From assembly GCA_963924555.1 (NCBI GenBank), contig OZ004594.1, positions 6,417,563 through 6,481,562 on the forward strand: a DNA stretch of 64,000 nucleotides, written 5' to 3'. The stretch's first letter is position 1; the number at the start of each line of letters is the position of its first letter. The position numbers and the translations under genes are program-made. Positions 33,193 to 44,393 of this stretch are shown here, one piece after another. The notes under the pieces were generated by a model, which did not search any database, had not been told where the DNA came from, and was given only the letters and a program-made list of their open reading frames with translations. The DNA is from Crambe crambe (taxonomy: Eukaryota; Porifera; Demospongiae; Poecilosclerida; Crambeidae).

Positions 33193-34713
33193 GTTAGTTA
33201 ATTTAACCAGTAACAGGAATTTGCACTGGGAGCTATTTGTGGATCACCAAACTGACCCACCCTCAACATCATAAATCTGACTTCACAAAGTAAAACAGGC
33301 TAATGAACTCACAGCGCACCAACACTGATGTGAACAGCTTGCTCCGGATGTCCAATAAAGCCACACCCATTATTATGAATTCATTAATTACTTGCGCGCG
33401 CGAATGCACTGCTAGCTATTTTCAAGTTTTATATATAAATGAGTCAGGTAGCCTCCAAGATAAGGGCAACCTCCGAGATAAGGATATAAAGTCTTTCCCC
33501 TAAGTATCTCTGTTTGGAGGTTCCGCTGTTAAATAACATCAGCTTCATTGAGTGACATTATATACCATTAAACCATGCAGTCAGTAAACTCACACTACCT
33601 ACTCTATTTTGAACATCATTTTTCTTGAAATGATTTCGAGTTCAACTGAAGTGGAATCTTTGTTGTGAACAGCCTGAGATTTGCAAAGAATCAAATGAAC
33701 CATAGTTCATGGTTGTAGCTAAGTATTTTATTTCTGATCTTTTTGATCCTGCTAGCTCTCTCGTGTTTTTCTTTTCTATAATTATTGTTGGAGGACATTC
33801 CATCAGTAGCTCTTCTCTTCAGTGGAATTTCCACTAAACCATTTTCCTGTTGCTAAACAATGCTTCAAGTGATAAAAGTTTTCACATAAAAGTCTTAACT
33901 AGTAGCAAAAATTTCACTTACTGCATGATTGTGATGGTGGTCGTAGACATGTTTCTGTGCAGAATAATTTCAGTCCATGTACACCACTACACAGATAATG
34001 TGACACACTTTTTGCACAGGAAAGTGACAGCTAAAGTAGAAGTTCTATAGTCAAAAGCTACAGAAAGAAGCATGCTCCATTTGGATGAGTAGAGATATCC
34101 ACATAATGTAGCTATGATGAAATTCAGTCAAAATAATGGTCAATATGATTTTTAAAGAACTCATTCAACTTGCTGTGATATAGCTGTAAATGTTGTAGCT
34201 GATTCTATAAATATTCTCCAGAAGGGATTTGACATGTGATTGTTGATTTAGCCAAGTATCTTTGAGTGCTAGCTACTCACAGGAGATGATCAGGTGTAGC
34301 TACCCAAAACTTTGAGATCAAATAGCTATTAAAAGTCTTAGCTATATAGCTAAAGGGAAATGAATAATACTTGACTAGCTACATTTCTTGTACATTGTAA
34401 TGTTGGGGTGGATCCAGGAATTAGAAAAGGAAGGATGATGACTGTAAGACCATAGCCATCATAGGGGTAGAAGGTAGGATACAGAACACGCCATTTAGAG
34501 CATAAAATTGGATTCTTTTAGATCGCATCTGGTGCATTTGAGAGGCAAAACCAGTTATACACCCACACAATTGGTCTGACCTGCCTGACTGCTTTTTGTA
34601 ATGAATGTATACATTATGATGTTATGTCAAGAGCTAATTATACATCATACTATTGTAGCTTAGTATTAAATCATCTATCTACAATAACAAAATCATAGCA
34701 GTAAGCAAAACAT
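33193..34713. repeat. Duplicated spacer segment b
   Basis: Resumes the paralogous spacer after element A: CAGTAACAGGAATTTGCACT at 33209 and CCTCCGAGATAAGGATA at 33467 match segment a. From about 33600 to 34710 it matches 48580-49718 (for example AGCAAAAATTTCACT, GCATGATTGTGAT, AGCATGCTCCATTTGGATGA). No gene is supported; frames at 33303-33503 and 33850-34050 lie in duplicated non-coding DNA. Confidence 0.7.
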
Positions 34714-34810
34714 TCACTTGAGATATCCATATGCTACATTGTCTTTTAGTTCCAGCTCATCTTTATCTTTGACAACAATGATGACATCTTCATAAATCGG
34801 AGCAGGTGGC
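34714..34810 (-). CDS. Gene b, C-terminal cytoplasmic tail exon
   Basis: After an acceptor (CACTATAG) the exon encodes PPAPIYEDVIIVV and ends DNVAYGYLK plus stop. It is nearly the same as the tail exon of gene c (49719-49818), one codon shorter, and enters in phase 2. Two tyrosine motifs, IYEDV and YGYL, could be phosphorylation or adaptor sites; that is inference. The matching transmembrane exon is at 38862-39004, with transposons in between. The short linker exon expected between them was not found. Confidence 0.65.
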
Positions 34811-35182
34811 CTATAGTGTTTGATATTAGTATGCAAGTATGCAAGGGTTTCACTAAGAGATGTTTAGTGCACTATGAGTATGCATGCATGGGTTCATGGG
34901 TTTTCATATTTTATAGCTATAAAATGAATATTTAAGATGCTAAACTGAGGTGAGTTAAGCAGAAACTAATATAATGTTCACTGTAGAGTATGTGAGGTAT
35001 GAACTAAGCATCTATAAAGATGTCCACTGCACATAACATTAGCGAGGCTGGAATAATTCCCTCCTTGTGTCCATTTATACAGTTCTAGGGGTACTGTTGT
35101 GGCAGGGGTATCTGGTTGATGGCTCCCTTCCCTGTTGCCTTTTTTATCTGAAGGGGGTATGTTGTATATGTTATAGTTAAAT
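34811..35182. other. Intronic DNA of gene b
   Basis: Paralogous to about 49819-50060 (CCACAACAGTACCCCTAGAAC versus its counterpart near 50040). The 107-codon minus frame at 34978-35301 spans this and the foldback and is not credited as a gene. Confidence 0.5.
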
Positions 35183-35482
35183 AAGGGAAAAAGCATTTCG
35201 TGAGATGAAAAAAGATGTAGGGATGACCACTGCTCAAAAGAGTAAGGAAACAAGAAGGATGGAAATGGGATCAATCTTTGTTCTGTATATCCAGCCAACA
35301 ATCCCTACATATACGTCGGGTAGCTTCAGATTATAATGTAGTAATGTATGTATATGTAGGGATTGTTGGCTGGATATACAGAACAAAGATTGATCCCATT
35401 TCCATCCTTCTTGTTTCCTTACTTTTTTGAGCAGTGGTCATCCCTACATCTTTTTTCATTTCACGAAATGCTTTTTCCCTTA
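35183..35482. repeat. Foldback palindrome P1, copy 1
   Basis: The two arms of about 120 bp are near-perfect complements: AAGGGAAAAAGCATTTCG at the left edge pairs with the right edge at 35482, and GGATATACAGAACAAAGATT pairs around the centre. A second copy is at 41671-41930. The same flank (TTGTTCCTGGTCTTTTTTCC) follows both, so the duplicated unit extends to about 35740 and 42130. The matching frames on both strands are palindrome artefacts. Confidence 0.85.
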
Positions 35483-36161
35483 CTTGTTCCTGGTCTTTTT
35501 TCCTCTCTTTTATGGTTTTCGCTATGTATAGAGTTCATTCATCTATGTGTAGCTATGCAGGGACAAATAGTTCTCCAGCATACCAGCCATCATTATCAAC
35601 GAATCAAGGTGTAGTGTACTTGGAGGTCGAAGATGGTCTACCGTGGTGAATCTAAATCCCCGAGTCGATACAGTAGTCTATCATCATCTAGAGCTAGCTA
35701 CATGTAGTTCCTAGCTAGCTAGCTAGCTAGCTAGAGACAGTTGAGTAATATTATAATTTCGAATAATTGGATATGCGCATGCGTATTATAGAAAAGATGG
35801 CTTCCTAATTGAATTAGTCGAGTGCTGTGCTCCGTAGTGTCTTCGACTCTTTCGAGGATCAACGAGTAGAAAAGATCGTAGTTCGTAGAATTTGGAGTGG
35901 AATAATAATAAGGCCACTTAATTAATTATTAGTTTCTCATCCTTACCACATCCTGTTTTTAATGCGGTGTGCGGGTACTTATTATTTATTATGTAACCTG
36001 TTTATTTTAGGACATAGAACTTCAAGAAGCAAGGTCAACAGTACAAATTACAGCTAGCCACACAAAATTATTACACTGAATATTAAATAAATGTTATATG
36101 AATGAATAAAAAATAGCAGTTACTTCTTTCTCTTCTTGGCACCACTGGATTGAGAAGGGAC

Positions 36162-37178
36162 TTACCTTTTACGCTTTGATACAGCAGGCTTCTTGTGAAG
36201 ACAATTGTTACAAATTGGATACTTGTCTTGCAAATCATCATCCTCAGCCACATCAGAGCAACCACAATAGAAGCAGAGAGGCTCATGGTAAGTTCCATAA
36301 TATGGAATTTCCATAGGTGACGAACATAGCAGGTTTGTTCTAGTGAACACTCGACACAGAATCGATGACTCATCATCGATATCTTGTAAACTGCTACCAC
36401 AGGAATATTGGACTTCTTCTAGGATCTTTTCTAGCTTTGTTTTCTCCCACCGAGTAACTACATTCTTTGCATATAGCAGCCTCCACTTCTCACATTCATG
36501 ACACTGAATCACAACATCAACATTTCTTGCATACTGTGCTGTGGGAGTAAATGGCATTCCATTTCCTTTCTTTTCTGCAAGCTTTTTCGAGGGGCAATGT
36601 TCTTCAGTAGTATCATCTTTACCATACAAATACTCAATAAACTGTCCTAAACTCGATACAGCTTCCCCAACCTTCACTTTGGTACTAACACGAACCATTT
36701 CTTGCTTACTTTTACCAATCAAACAGTTAATTATAGCAGAAACCAATTCGTCAGGGATAGATGAAGTTCCATCAAGCTGTCCAGAGGCATAGAGTGTGAA
36801 CAGTTCCAACAGGGTTACTAATTATTAATGAACAAAATTAATGAACACAAGAAGGCTAATTAAAACCACAATAATCAGCACAGCATCTCAGCTATAGGCT
36901 ATACTAATAGCAAGCTAACAAATGATGGCACCCCCCCCCCCCCCCCCCCCCCAAACTGTTGAGGAGAGTTATAGCTAGCTAAATTTCTGCCCCCATACTG
37001 TACTGATTGTGGTTAGCCTTCTAGTCTCTTCCTCTCCCATCCCTACTAGGCCTAGTAGCTACTAGCAATCCAGAGCGAATGGCTTATCCAGATATACTTT
37101 ACCTTGCTCAGAGACAGAACAGCCATACCAGTTCTTTAACACCCTGCTAGACCTGATTTGCACAACAACAAACACCAT
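36162..37178 (-). CDS. B1 protein, C-terminal transposase module only, 243 aa
   Basis: Exons 37103-37178 and 36162-36817 join in frame (GTAAAG donor, AATTAG acceptor), 732 bp in total. The protein starts MVFVVVQIRSSRVLKNW. Its middle has CHECEKWRLLYAK and its end has CFYCGCSDVAEDD followed by CNNCLHKK and a basic KRKR tail. These match the order of cysteine pairs at the end of the element A transposase (CLYCDK, CVYCGEKDC, CAGC). No D-D-E residues are present, so it cannot be a transposase by itself. It may be an accessory or repressor-like product, or a deletion derivative that kept an open frame. The intron holds a run of 22 C at 36931-36952. Confidence 0.65.
36931..36952. repeat. Homopolymer of 22 C
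   Basis: An uninterrupted C run within the intron of the B1 gene. Its true length is doubtful, because such runs are prone to assembly and sequencing error. Confidence 0.9.
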
Positions 37179-37292
37179 CTTGCCGCCTTTTCACACTCAG
37201 CTGACAACCGTTCAAAAAAGACCGGGTGAGCCATCACATTTTTCTGATGCGGTAGGTAAAAATTGATGCGGGCGGGGATGAGAAACTAATAA

Positions 37293-38257
37293 GGCCATGC
37301 AAACTAAATTCACTGTTTATCGTCACCGCCCGCATCCAAAAAAATTTTATCTTAAAAAAATTCAGAGTTCAGAGTTCATGTTTTAATACAGCACGTGCAC
37401 CGCAACAGGCACATGTGTGCAATTGCACAGAGAGTCAGGCTCAACGCTTGCTAGTTTTATGGCGGAGAAACAGTTAGTATCAGTTTCTGTGGTGAGCAAC
37501 AACCGTTGTCTTGTTCCTTGGTCAGTTATTTTGGTCGACCCAAGAGACAGTTTCGAAGATCTACTGAACGCAATGAGAGCTGGCAAGTATGGGACGATTC
37601 CTACAGAACCATTGCTTGACCGTGCTGACAGTATTGAAACTGTTTTGGTCGGTAACATCAAACCATCTTTATCCATTGTAGGCAAGGACATGAACGTCGT
37701 TCAGGTATGTCGTACCTTCGGTTTCTTCATAAAAATTTCAGTTGCACAACCAGAACCACCTAGACAAAATGCTTTTGATATTTTGATGGCCAATCAACGA
37801 AAATTAAGCAGGCCTGCACTTCCCGAGTATGTTGAAGAGCGAACCAAAAGAGATAAACTCTTTGATGATATTGTGAAGTTATTGGAAGGAATGGGAAAGA
37901 AATGGTGCAGTGGAGAAGTGCAGTCTGGAAAGTCTTTTCTAACAAATGTGATTTTGTATATAGATGGACATCATGAGAGCATTGAGATCCAAGCTTGTGG
38001 AGTACCAGAGCTTTTTATACTGTGTATACACTGTGGAGGCACTGAATTTTGAACGTGGTTTTATCTGATTGTACATGTATATAAGAGAGAATATTACTAT
38101 AATTGCTTTACTTTTTTGTGTTTACAGTTAGCCGCCATAGCTAGCTAGTGTCTTGTTATTTGATCATACTTATATTGAATATTGAATATTGACCTCCCTC
38201 CCTCATGCAAATTTAGAAATCTTGTGACGATAAACAGTGAATTTAGTTTGCATGGCC
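37293..38257 (+). mobile_element. DNA transposon B2, perfect 34-bp ends, nested in B1
   Basis: The ends start GGCCATGCAAACTAAATTCA and are perfect complements for 34 bp. TAA flanks both (37290-37292 and 38258-38260). Removing B2 and one TAA rebuilds the right terminus of B1. At 965 bp it encodes only the N-terminal part of an element A-type transposase (37459-38052), so it must depend on a full-length relative. Perfect ends suggest it moved recently. Confidence 0.9.
37459..38052 (+). CDS. B2 ORF, N-terminal transposase module only, 198 aa
   Basis: The frame starts MAEKQLVSVSVVSNN. It contains SFEDLLNAMRAGKYG and, later, FLTNVILYIDGHHE, matching LADLLEQVTGQKY and LTDILWYIDGQHHKF of the element A protein in the same order. 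It ends HCGGTEF with no DDE region. In element A an intron and a pogo insertion break the same stretch, while here the region is one continuous exon. It is either an internally deleted transposase gene or a short regulatory form. The next intact domain would need to come from elsewhere. Confidence 0.6.
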   Translation: MAEKQLVSVSVVSNNRCLVPWSVILVDPRDSFEDLLNAMRAGKYGTIPTEPLLDRADSIETVLVGNIKPSLSIVGKDMNVVQVCRTFGFFIKISVAQPEPPRQNAFDILMANQRKLSRPALPEYVEERTKRDKLFDDIVKLLEGMGKKWCSGEVQSGKSFLTNVILYIDGHHESIEIQACGVPELFILCIHCGGTEF

Positions 38258-38525
38258 TAATTAATTTTAAGTGGCCTAAGAAGAATCCAGCGATTTACCT
38301 GCTTGCCGTATTTCTGAAACGGTAAGCTCCCTGGTCCTGAAACTTGGTCTGCACATTGTAGTAGGCTCTAGTAGGCTGGATAATCATTCACAGTAGCTTT
38401 TGTTAGGTCTAAGTGGGGGAACTAGAATTTCACTTTTGTATTAGTCTATAGGCGGCGCGCGTGGCCGTCCGAGTCATCCCTACATAGAGAGTGCTACCGC
38501 ACTCTCTGATTATGGCTTAGTTCGC

Positions 38526-38861
38526 CTTGTTGTCCAAATGAACAGCCTCGTGTATTTCCCACAAACCGCAATAAAATCATAGCTAGTTTAACTGGTTTGT
38601 ATTATCAAAACTCTGTGTTTATGTTATTGCATATGGTAGGCCACCATTGCTATACATGTGCATGGTTTTAGCAGTATAAACTATATTATGGCTTCACTGT
38701 ACAAAAGAGGTACATACATGCATGGAATTTATCTTGTCCAAGCTGGGGGCTTATAAATTCAGACGAATATGAATCCCATATGAATTAGAGAAACCACAAC
38801 CATGCCTCCCACCTCCCACATTATATCATTATGTAGAAACATGTATATATTACCTACTAAC
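38526..38861. other. Non-coding, intron of gene b
   Basis: AT-rich sequence between repeat R and the gene b transmembrane exon. No linker exon equivalent to 53130-53169 was identified on the minus strand. Confidence 0.45.
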
Positions 38862-39004
38862 CTTTACATACATAACACCAGCAACTGTGATGACGATAAT
38901 GATTAGCACTACAACTATTGTGATTATAATTCCAGCAATGGCACCAGGAGGTAGAACTTGTGGCTGATGAGGAATAATTGTGCCAGTACTAGGGATAATT
39001 ATGC
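38862..39004 (-). CDS. Gene b, transmembrane exon
   Basis: Bordered by an acceptor (CTTGTGCAG) and a donor (GTTAGT, complement of 38856-38861). It encodes a Pro/Thr-rich stalk followed by the hydrophobic stretch AIAGIIITIVVVLIIIVITV and MYVK, a single membrane span with a basic stop-transfer. It enters in phase 1 like the transmembrane exon of gene c, but leaves in phase 0. Extracellular exons for gene b were not found to the right, where transposons dominate, so the gene may be broken. Confidence 0.65.
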
Positions 39005-40117
39005 CTGCACAAGATATTATAATATTCTGAATATGCTTTAGAGCATGTGAATTGTCATTAGAATGTTAAAATCTTATCTGTGGCTGTTAGGGTCTAAGAA
39101 GGGAAACAGCTGGCAAAGCTAACATGATTTGATAGAGAAGAATCTTCAGGACTATATGAGAAACAATTCAGCGAGGAACAGCTTGATACTGTATAGTTGT
39201 ACGTAGGACGAGTTTAGTAGTCCTAGTTAGTAGACTCAGAATTATGAGCACCAGAGAAATATTTTTTGGAGAGAGAGAGTATGAAGACAGTCTGACACAG
39301 TTCTTTATAGCTAGTGACAATGAGGTGCTCATGCTTATGAAACATGTGGTGATCATAAGACAGAAGTTTAAGATTACACTAATAAAATAGAGGCTATTTT
39401 TAGCTAACTACTGAAAGGTCAGAACATTACACTTCCCACCTCTTAAGGTTCCCCTGGATAATCTGCTTACAGTTCCTTAGAGTATTCAAGTTCTCATTAC
39501 TATCAGTTGAATTATTTTGTGGTTGGGGTTCAAATAGAGTTAATGGGTTAGGGTTAGACCCACTGTATCACCACAATTGGTTGCGGTGTACAAGTTTTGG
39601 CTTTGACTTTTGTCTGAACTGAATCCAATAGACATTTTCTTGACAATTGAATAAGGGCCTTCCCAGGGCTGTTGTAGCTTTGGGTCATCCTTTCTTATGG
39701 ATCCATAGGAGATCCCGCATAGAATTTTTAGCAGCAGAAATATTTTTGGGGAGAAAGAGAGTATGAACATAGTCTGTCACAGCTCTTTTATAGCTAGCGA
39801 CAATGAAGTGACCATGATCATGGGGTGGTCATAAGACATAAAAGTTTATGATAACATTGCTTAGCCCTATACTGTACTATATATGTGTCGACTGCTCTCT
39901 TCACATATTTGGCTCAACTAGATTCACTGATCCATCTACCGGTCCGTCTGATTCATGTGCATCCTCAACCTGCAAGTATAGCTGATTGAACTTAATTTGG
40001 CGCTCGGGGCTGGCTATGCCAAATCAGTCTTGAATTCGCTAATAATCATTGTAGAGTTAGCTAGCTGAGTGCACATGGCAATAATTATCATAGTTTGTTA
40101 TCAATTACATGCTTAGA
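39005..40117. other. Repetitive non-coding DNA with a retroelement remnant
   Basis: A segment of about 200 bp occurs twice in similar form (39230-39380 and 39720-39860; shared words GAAATATTTTT, TATAGCTAG, GACAATGA). Between them lies the integrase remnant at 39545-39720. No host exon was seen. Confidence 0.5.
39545..39720 (-). pseudogene. Decayed integrase C-terminal (GPY/F) module of a Gypsy element
   Basis: The minus strand encodes KLQQPWEGPYSIVKKMS and, after a one-base shift, KSKPKLVHRNQLWWYSG. Together these match the GPY/F chromodomain-like end of Ty3/Gypsy integrases in layout. The frame is broken and no other part of the retroelement is nearby. Confidence 0.65.
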
Positions 40118-40408
40118 ACATAGATACTGTACATACATGAGTAGGGATAGGAAACGCGCAATTAATTGATTCTATTTTTGATCATCCGCGTTATGCTCAC
40201 GTGATAATAATAATTAATGTTGTTGCTAAGAGAAATTGTCTACTCCCGGAATTATATGCTCGAAAAATAATGTTAATAAGGTCAAGAAAGTAATCTCTTT
40301 AATTCTTGAAAGCCCAGAGTACCTTCTGGATACACCAAGGAACACCATCACAAGGAGAGCAGCAACAGAGCTACATAGGATGCCACCTCAACTGTCTATC
40401 ATTCTTCA

Positions 40409-41472
40409 CTGAAAGAGATTGCATTTGCTGGTTCCAAAATAGACGTTGGAATGAATCTTCTGGAAAATCTTTAATGATTTTGCCTTGGTTATCATGGATA
40501 GATCATGGCTTAGATTGTTGTCTACTTCAATGCTGCTTGATGTGATCAATTTACTTATGCTCTCTTTGAGCCTTTTCACTTTCTTTTCTGCTGCAACACA
40601 TCTAGCCTTTAAGCCTCTATATTGCTTGAATTTCTGAGGTGTATTCAGATATTGCATGTTAGTGTGACTTGAGGTAGAAGCATGCACAGAAGGTGACATA
40701 GTGGATACAGTGTGTGCACGATAGTGCATTGCTCTAAGGTTGCTCCTATATGAAGTGCAAACATTACATCTCTTTCCAGTGATCAGGATATCTTCGCACA
40801 AAGTGGTTCTAACTGTAGCCGGGAGTGCCTGTCATGCAATACACATTATTACATAGCACTGTTAAATGCAGTACACTTGTATGGTGTCTTACCTTGGTAT
40901 TATCTAGATATGCCACTACTCTACCATCTGAAGAGACAACATTCTTCTCTTTACGCTTAGCAATCATATCTACAAACTTCCTATCTTCATTACCATGGCA
41001 TAATGTTGAATTGTCAAGAATTTCTAATAATGATGATATTGAGTTGTGGTCAACCCTAGATGGAACTGTATCAAGTGCTCTGCAACAGTGAGGTTGAATT
41101 TTCTGTCCATACACATGAACAGTCCAAGAGCTATCACTTTTGATGGTAAGGCAGTATTTCATCACAGTACATTCAGCAGACATTTTACAGAAAGTAATGC
41201 ATTCATTCATGAGTGGTGAGACATCCTTCCATTCTGAACTAGGGAGAGTTATGCGCTGTTTTATGGAAGCCAATTTCATATTCACCTATACACAGGAGTT
41301 GACATTATTTTTTAGGTACCTATGATCATAGAGTACCACTTACTCTCTGCTTATAATCTCCATAACGTTTTGTACCCTTCTTTGGTGGGCGCCCTTTGGG
41401 CCTGATGATATACTCTGCTGTCTTTCTTTCTTCGTTTTTTTCAACCTTGAGGCGTAATTTTCGTTTCCCCAT
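40409..41472 (-). pseudogene. Transposase-like gene with AT-hook, 3' end broken
   Basis: Three exons join in frame: 41344-41472, 40893-41285 and 40409-40828 (GTAAGT/TATAG and GTAAGA/GACAG borders). The N-terminus is basic with an AT-hook-like RPKGRPPKKGTK. The middle has no recognised domain. The third exon has a zinc-like CEDILITGKRCNVC block, YRSNLRAMHYR, and a coiled segment AEKKVKRLKESISKL. This order resembles P/THAP9-like proteins found in transposons of sponges and cnidarians (from memory). The reading frame then slips: an alternative frame gives LFWNQQMQSLSVKN and QLRWHP before a stop, so the catalytic part is lost. I call it a truncated transposase gene. A genuine short protein is less likely but possible. 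Confidence 0.55.
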
Positions 41473-41670
41473 TACTTGCTTCTGTTTATACCAAACAAAG
41501 ATTCCTTATATTTATGGCATGTAGTAACCATTACTATGTATAATGATAAGAAATGGAAATTGAAGAAACTTATATGCCTTGAGAAAGAATCCCGCAAACT
41601 CTGTCTAGAATGTCACTAAGAAAAACACTAAAACCAGCAATGAACATAATACCTATCATTCTAAATGGGA

Positions 41671-41930
41671 TAAGGGAAAAAGCATTTCGTGAAATGAAAA
41701 AAGATGTAGGGATGACCACTGCTCAAAAAAGTAAGGAAACAAGAAGGATGGAATCTTTGTTCTGTATATCCAGCCAACAATCCCTACATATACCTCGGGT
41801 AGCTTCAGATTATAGTGTAGTAATGTACGTACATGTAGGGATTGTTGGCTGGATATACAGAACAAAGATTCCATCCTTCTTGTTTCCTTACTTTTTTGAG
41901 CAGTGGTCATCCCTACAGCTTTTTCCCTTA
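41671..41930. repeat. Foldback palindrome P1, copy 2
   Basis: Near-identical to 35183-35482 but shorter by internal deletions. The same outer AAGGGAAAAAGCATTTCG and inner GGATATACAGAACAAAGATT words are present. Frames on both strands here are mirror artefacts. Confidence 0.85.
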
Positions 41931-42152
41931 CTTGTTCCTGGTCTTTTTTCCTCTCTTTTATGGTTTTAGCTATGTATAGAGTTCATTCTTCTATGTGTAT
42001 GCAGGGACAGATGAAAGAAGAATAGTTCTCCAATAGCATACCAGCCCAATCATTATCAACGAGTCAAGGTGGAGGTAGAAGATGCTGAAATAGCCCGAGT
42101 CGATACAGTAGTCTATCATCATCATGATCATTATTCTAGCTACATATAGGAC

Positions 42153-44094
42153 CTAAAGTCTATTCGCGTTCACCTTGACCTTCTTATATCCGCGATAACT
42201 TGCTCAATTCTTGACCAATTTCAAAATTTCAAATACCAGCAGCTAGCTAATTATCTGAGATTTATGATGATGCTTTTTATAAGGACTCATTCCTTACCAG
42301 TAAGAAGTTAGCTGTATGTCCCATAAGCAAAGTATGGAGCTGCCATTCACCACAAGGAATGTAGTGCGCGCGCATTGCGCGCGATAGAGCAAAACAATGG
42401 CTGCCAGGTGCTACTGATTCTCGAGTAAGTTAGCTAGCTTACGCGAGTAACTGCTGGTTAAAACTAAGAAATATGAATTATAGAATAGTTTAGCTAACTA
42501 GAAAACTGAATCACAGAATCTTTTAGCTAACTAGATTGATAGAATCAATGAGAAGTCACATTATCAAGTTTAACTACAATATTCGAATCACTGCTAAACT
42601 TCCCGGCAGTTTAGCTTATACAGAACATACAGAATAATCATTGCTAAACCCTCCAGGAGTTGCTGGGATCAGGAAAGGAAGGAGCAGGCTTGAGATGTCA
42701 GCTAAACCACCCTACCTCTCTGGGGATTGTCCAGTAGAAGACAGGGCAGAAGTCCAGGGAGAGTCATGGCAGGCATGAGAGAAAGTCATGCAAAAACGAG
42801 AAAAGAACTTGATCTAAACTGATAACACGTGGCTTGCCTCCAATTACTCGCGCATACCTCTAGCCATAACCATAGATATACTAGACTACGTACACAGGAT
42901 TGGAAACAGGGCATGCGCGCGTAGAATTTATAGACCATCCGTGTAGGTACCTGGCGAACAGAGAAATCTTACACAAAATAGGAAAGAGGGTGAAAGGCAA
43001 GGTATTTAGCGCAGCAATAATTATGATTATAAGTGAAAAGGCTCAATGACCTATAGCTGTAGTAGTTTATCATGTCAGTTTAGTCTATTTACTGTTGCTA
43101 TGGAAGAAAAACGTGGAAACAGGTGACTGAAAAGTTTTGTGGCACTCCTACTACTAAAATAGAAGTCTAGCTGCCTTACTTTTGGTATAAAATGAAAGAT
43201 ACTAGTTGACCATATGTACTAAAGTAGTTTTAATTTTGTGCAGGGCTGGAGATGGCATGCCATTTGCCATTGATGGTTTAAGAAGCCATTTCACTATGTT
43301 GTTGTTCTTATATGAGGAGATGAGATACCTCCTTGTATCAGGGGCAGGAAAGGATACACTGGGGCAGCTTTATTCTTCATCTTGATCCCTCAAAACAAGT
43401 ATATCACAACAAATCTCTCGATGAATTGGATGTTCAGCAGTGCACTATCAGTACTTGTTATTATCATTTTTTTATTATAACATGAAAGGAAATATGTGTA
43501 AAGTGACAGTATTAGTTGCTACATTATAGTATCCTTCTTTACTATAGCTTTTCTTGACAGCCAGCCATGGGTAATCTGAAGAAACAGTAACATCGACATG
43601 ATTTTTTTACAGGCACCTTTAAAAAGTACATATGTACATATGAATGATCACTACCTAACAGATTAGTGGGAAAAAAGAGACTATACTTTTAATATCCAAG
43701 CTCCAGAGGTCGACAAAGTCGAACTACCGTTGTTACTCGCAATTATACCCTCTAACACTTGAGAAACCAGCCTTTTTAAGAACTATGCTTGTTTAGCACT
43801 ATACTAGCCCACTCTTTGCATTCTTTAAACTTACCAATTGGCTATAGTTTAGCAGAAATTTGGCACACCACTTCTCCTCCCCTGTTTGTTTGGGGCAATT
43901 TAGCACGAACAGCTGCCTACACGGATTGTCAGTATTGTCGTTATGGGCGCACGTGACCTGTTTCCAATCCTGTGTACGTAGTCTAGTATATCTATGCCAT
44001 AACTATGTGGCTAATTGGATTAATACGCGTTCTTACGTAAGCTTACTATACCACAGCTACTTCCGGGGCCAAGGTGAACGCGAATAGACTTTAG
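42153..44094. mobile_element. Foldback element K, 25-bp perfect ends
   Basis: Ends are CTAAAGTCTATTCGCGTTCA... and a perfect 25-bp complement at 44070-44094. A second inverted pair lies inside, at 42864-42910 and 43957-44000 (TACACAGGATTGGAAACAGG). The sequence between has no gene; the 75-codon frame at 43860-44087 covers the right arm. Ends are not flanked by a clear duplication. Confidence 0.65.
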
Positions 44095-44105
44095 CTAGCT
44101 AGCTA

Positions 44106-44361
44106 GAGGCAGCTGAGTAATATTATAATTTCGAATAATTGGATATCAAATACATGCGCATGCGTATTATAGAAAAGATGGCTTCCTAATTGAATTAGTC
44201 GAGTGCTGTGCTCCTTAGTGTCTCCTTTTTCATCGACTCTTTCGAGGATCAACGAGTAGAAAAGATCGTAGTTCGTAGAATTTGGAGTGGATTTGTCCAG
44301 AAATCATAGCTGTAGCTTGAGTGGTTCGAGAGATATGGTTGTCTAAGAAGAATAATAATAA

Positions 44362-44393
<32 letters not shown>

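Larger units (their letters stand above)
35912..38276 (-). mobile_element. DNA transposon B1, GGCC ends, TAA duplication, host of B2
   Basis: Left end GGCCACTTAATTAATTATTA; the complemented right end, once B2 is removed, reads GGCCACTTAAAATTAATTAT, and both continue into TAGTTTCTCATCC. They differ by a 2-bp insertion. TAA flanks the element (35909-35911 and 38277-38279). Net length without B2 is about 1.4 kb. It carries one two-exon gene (36162-37178) related only to the C-terminal part of the element A protein. The ends and 3-bp duplication place A, B1 and B2 in one superfamily. Confidence 0.85.
35750..38525 (+). repeat. Interspersed repeat R, copy 2, split by B1 and B2
   Basis: R sequence runs from ATTGGATATGCGCATGCG to GAATTTGGAGTGGAATAAT at 35911, and resumes after 38276 with TAAGAAGAATCCAGCGATTT to the CTCTCTGAT hairpin end near 38515. 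The uninterrupted copy at 44106-44640 shows what is missing. The B1 insertion site is TAA. Confidence 0.8.

Noticed and set aside
34978-35614. Two nearly identical frames starting MLAGYTEQRLIPFPSFLF on opposite strands
   Set aside because: They are mirror products of palindrome P1, and recur in its second copy at 41.7 kb.
38160-38260. Possible terminator hairpin after the B2 ORF
   Set aside because: The inverted sequence is the B2 terminal repeat pairing with the other end of the element, not a local stem.
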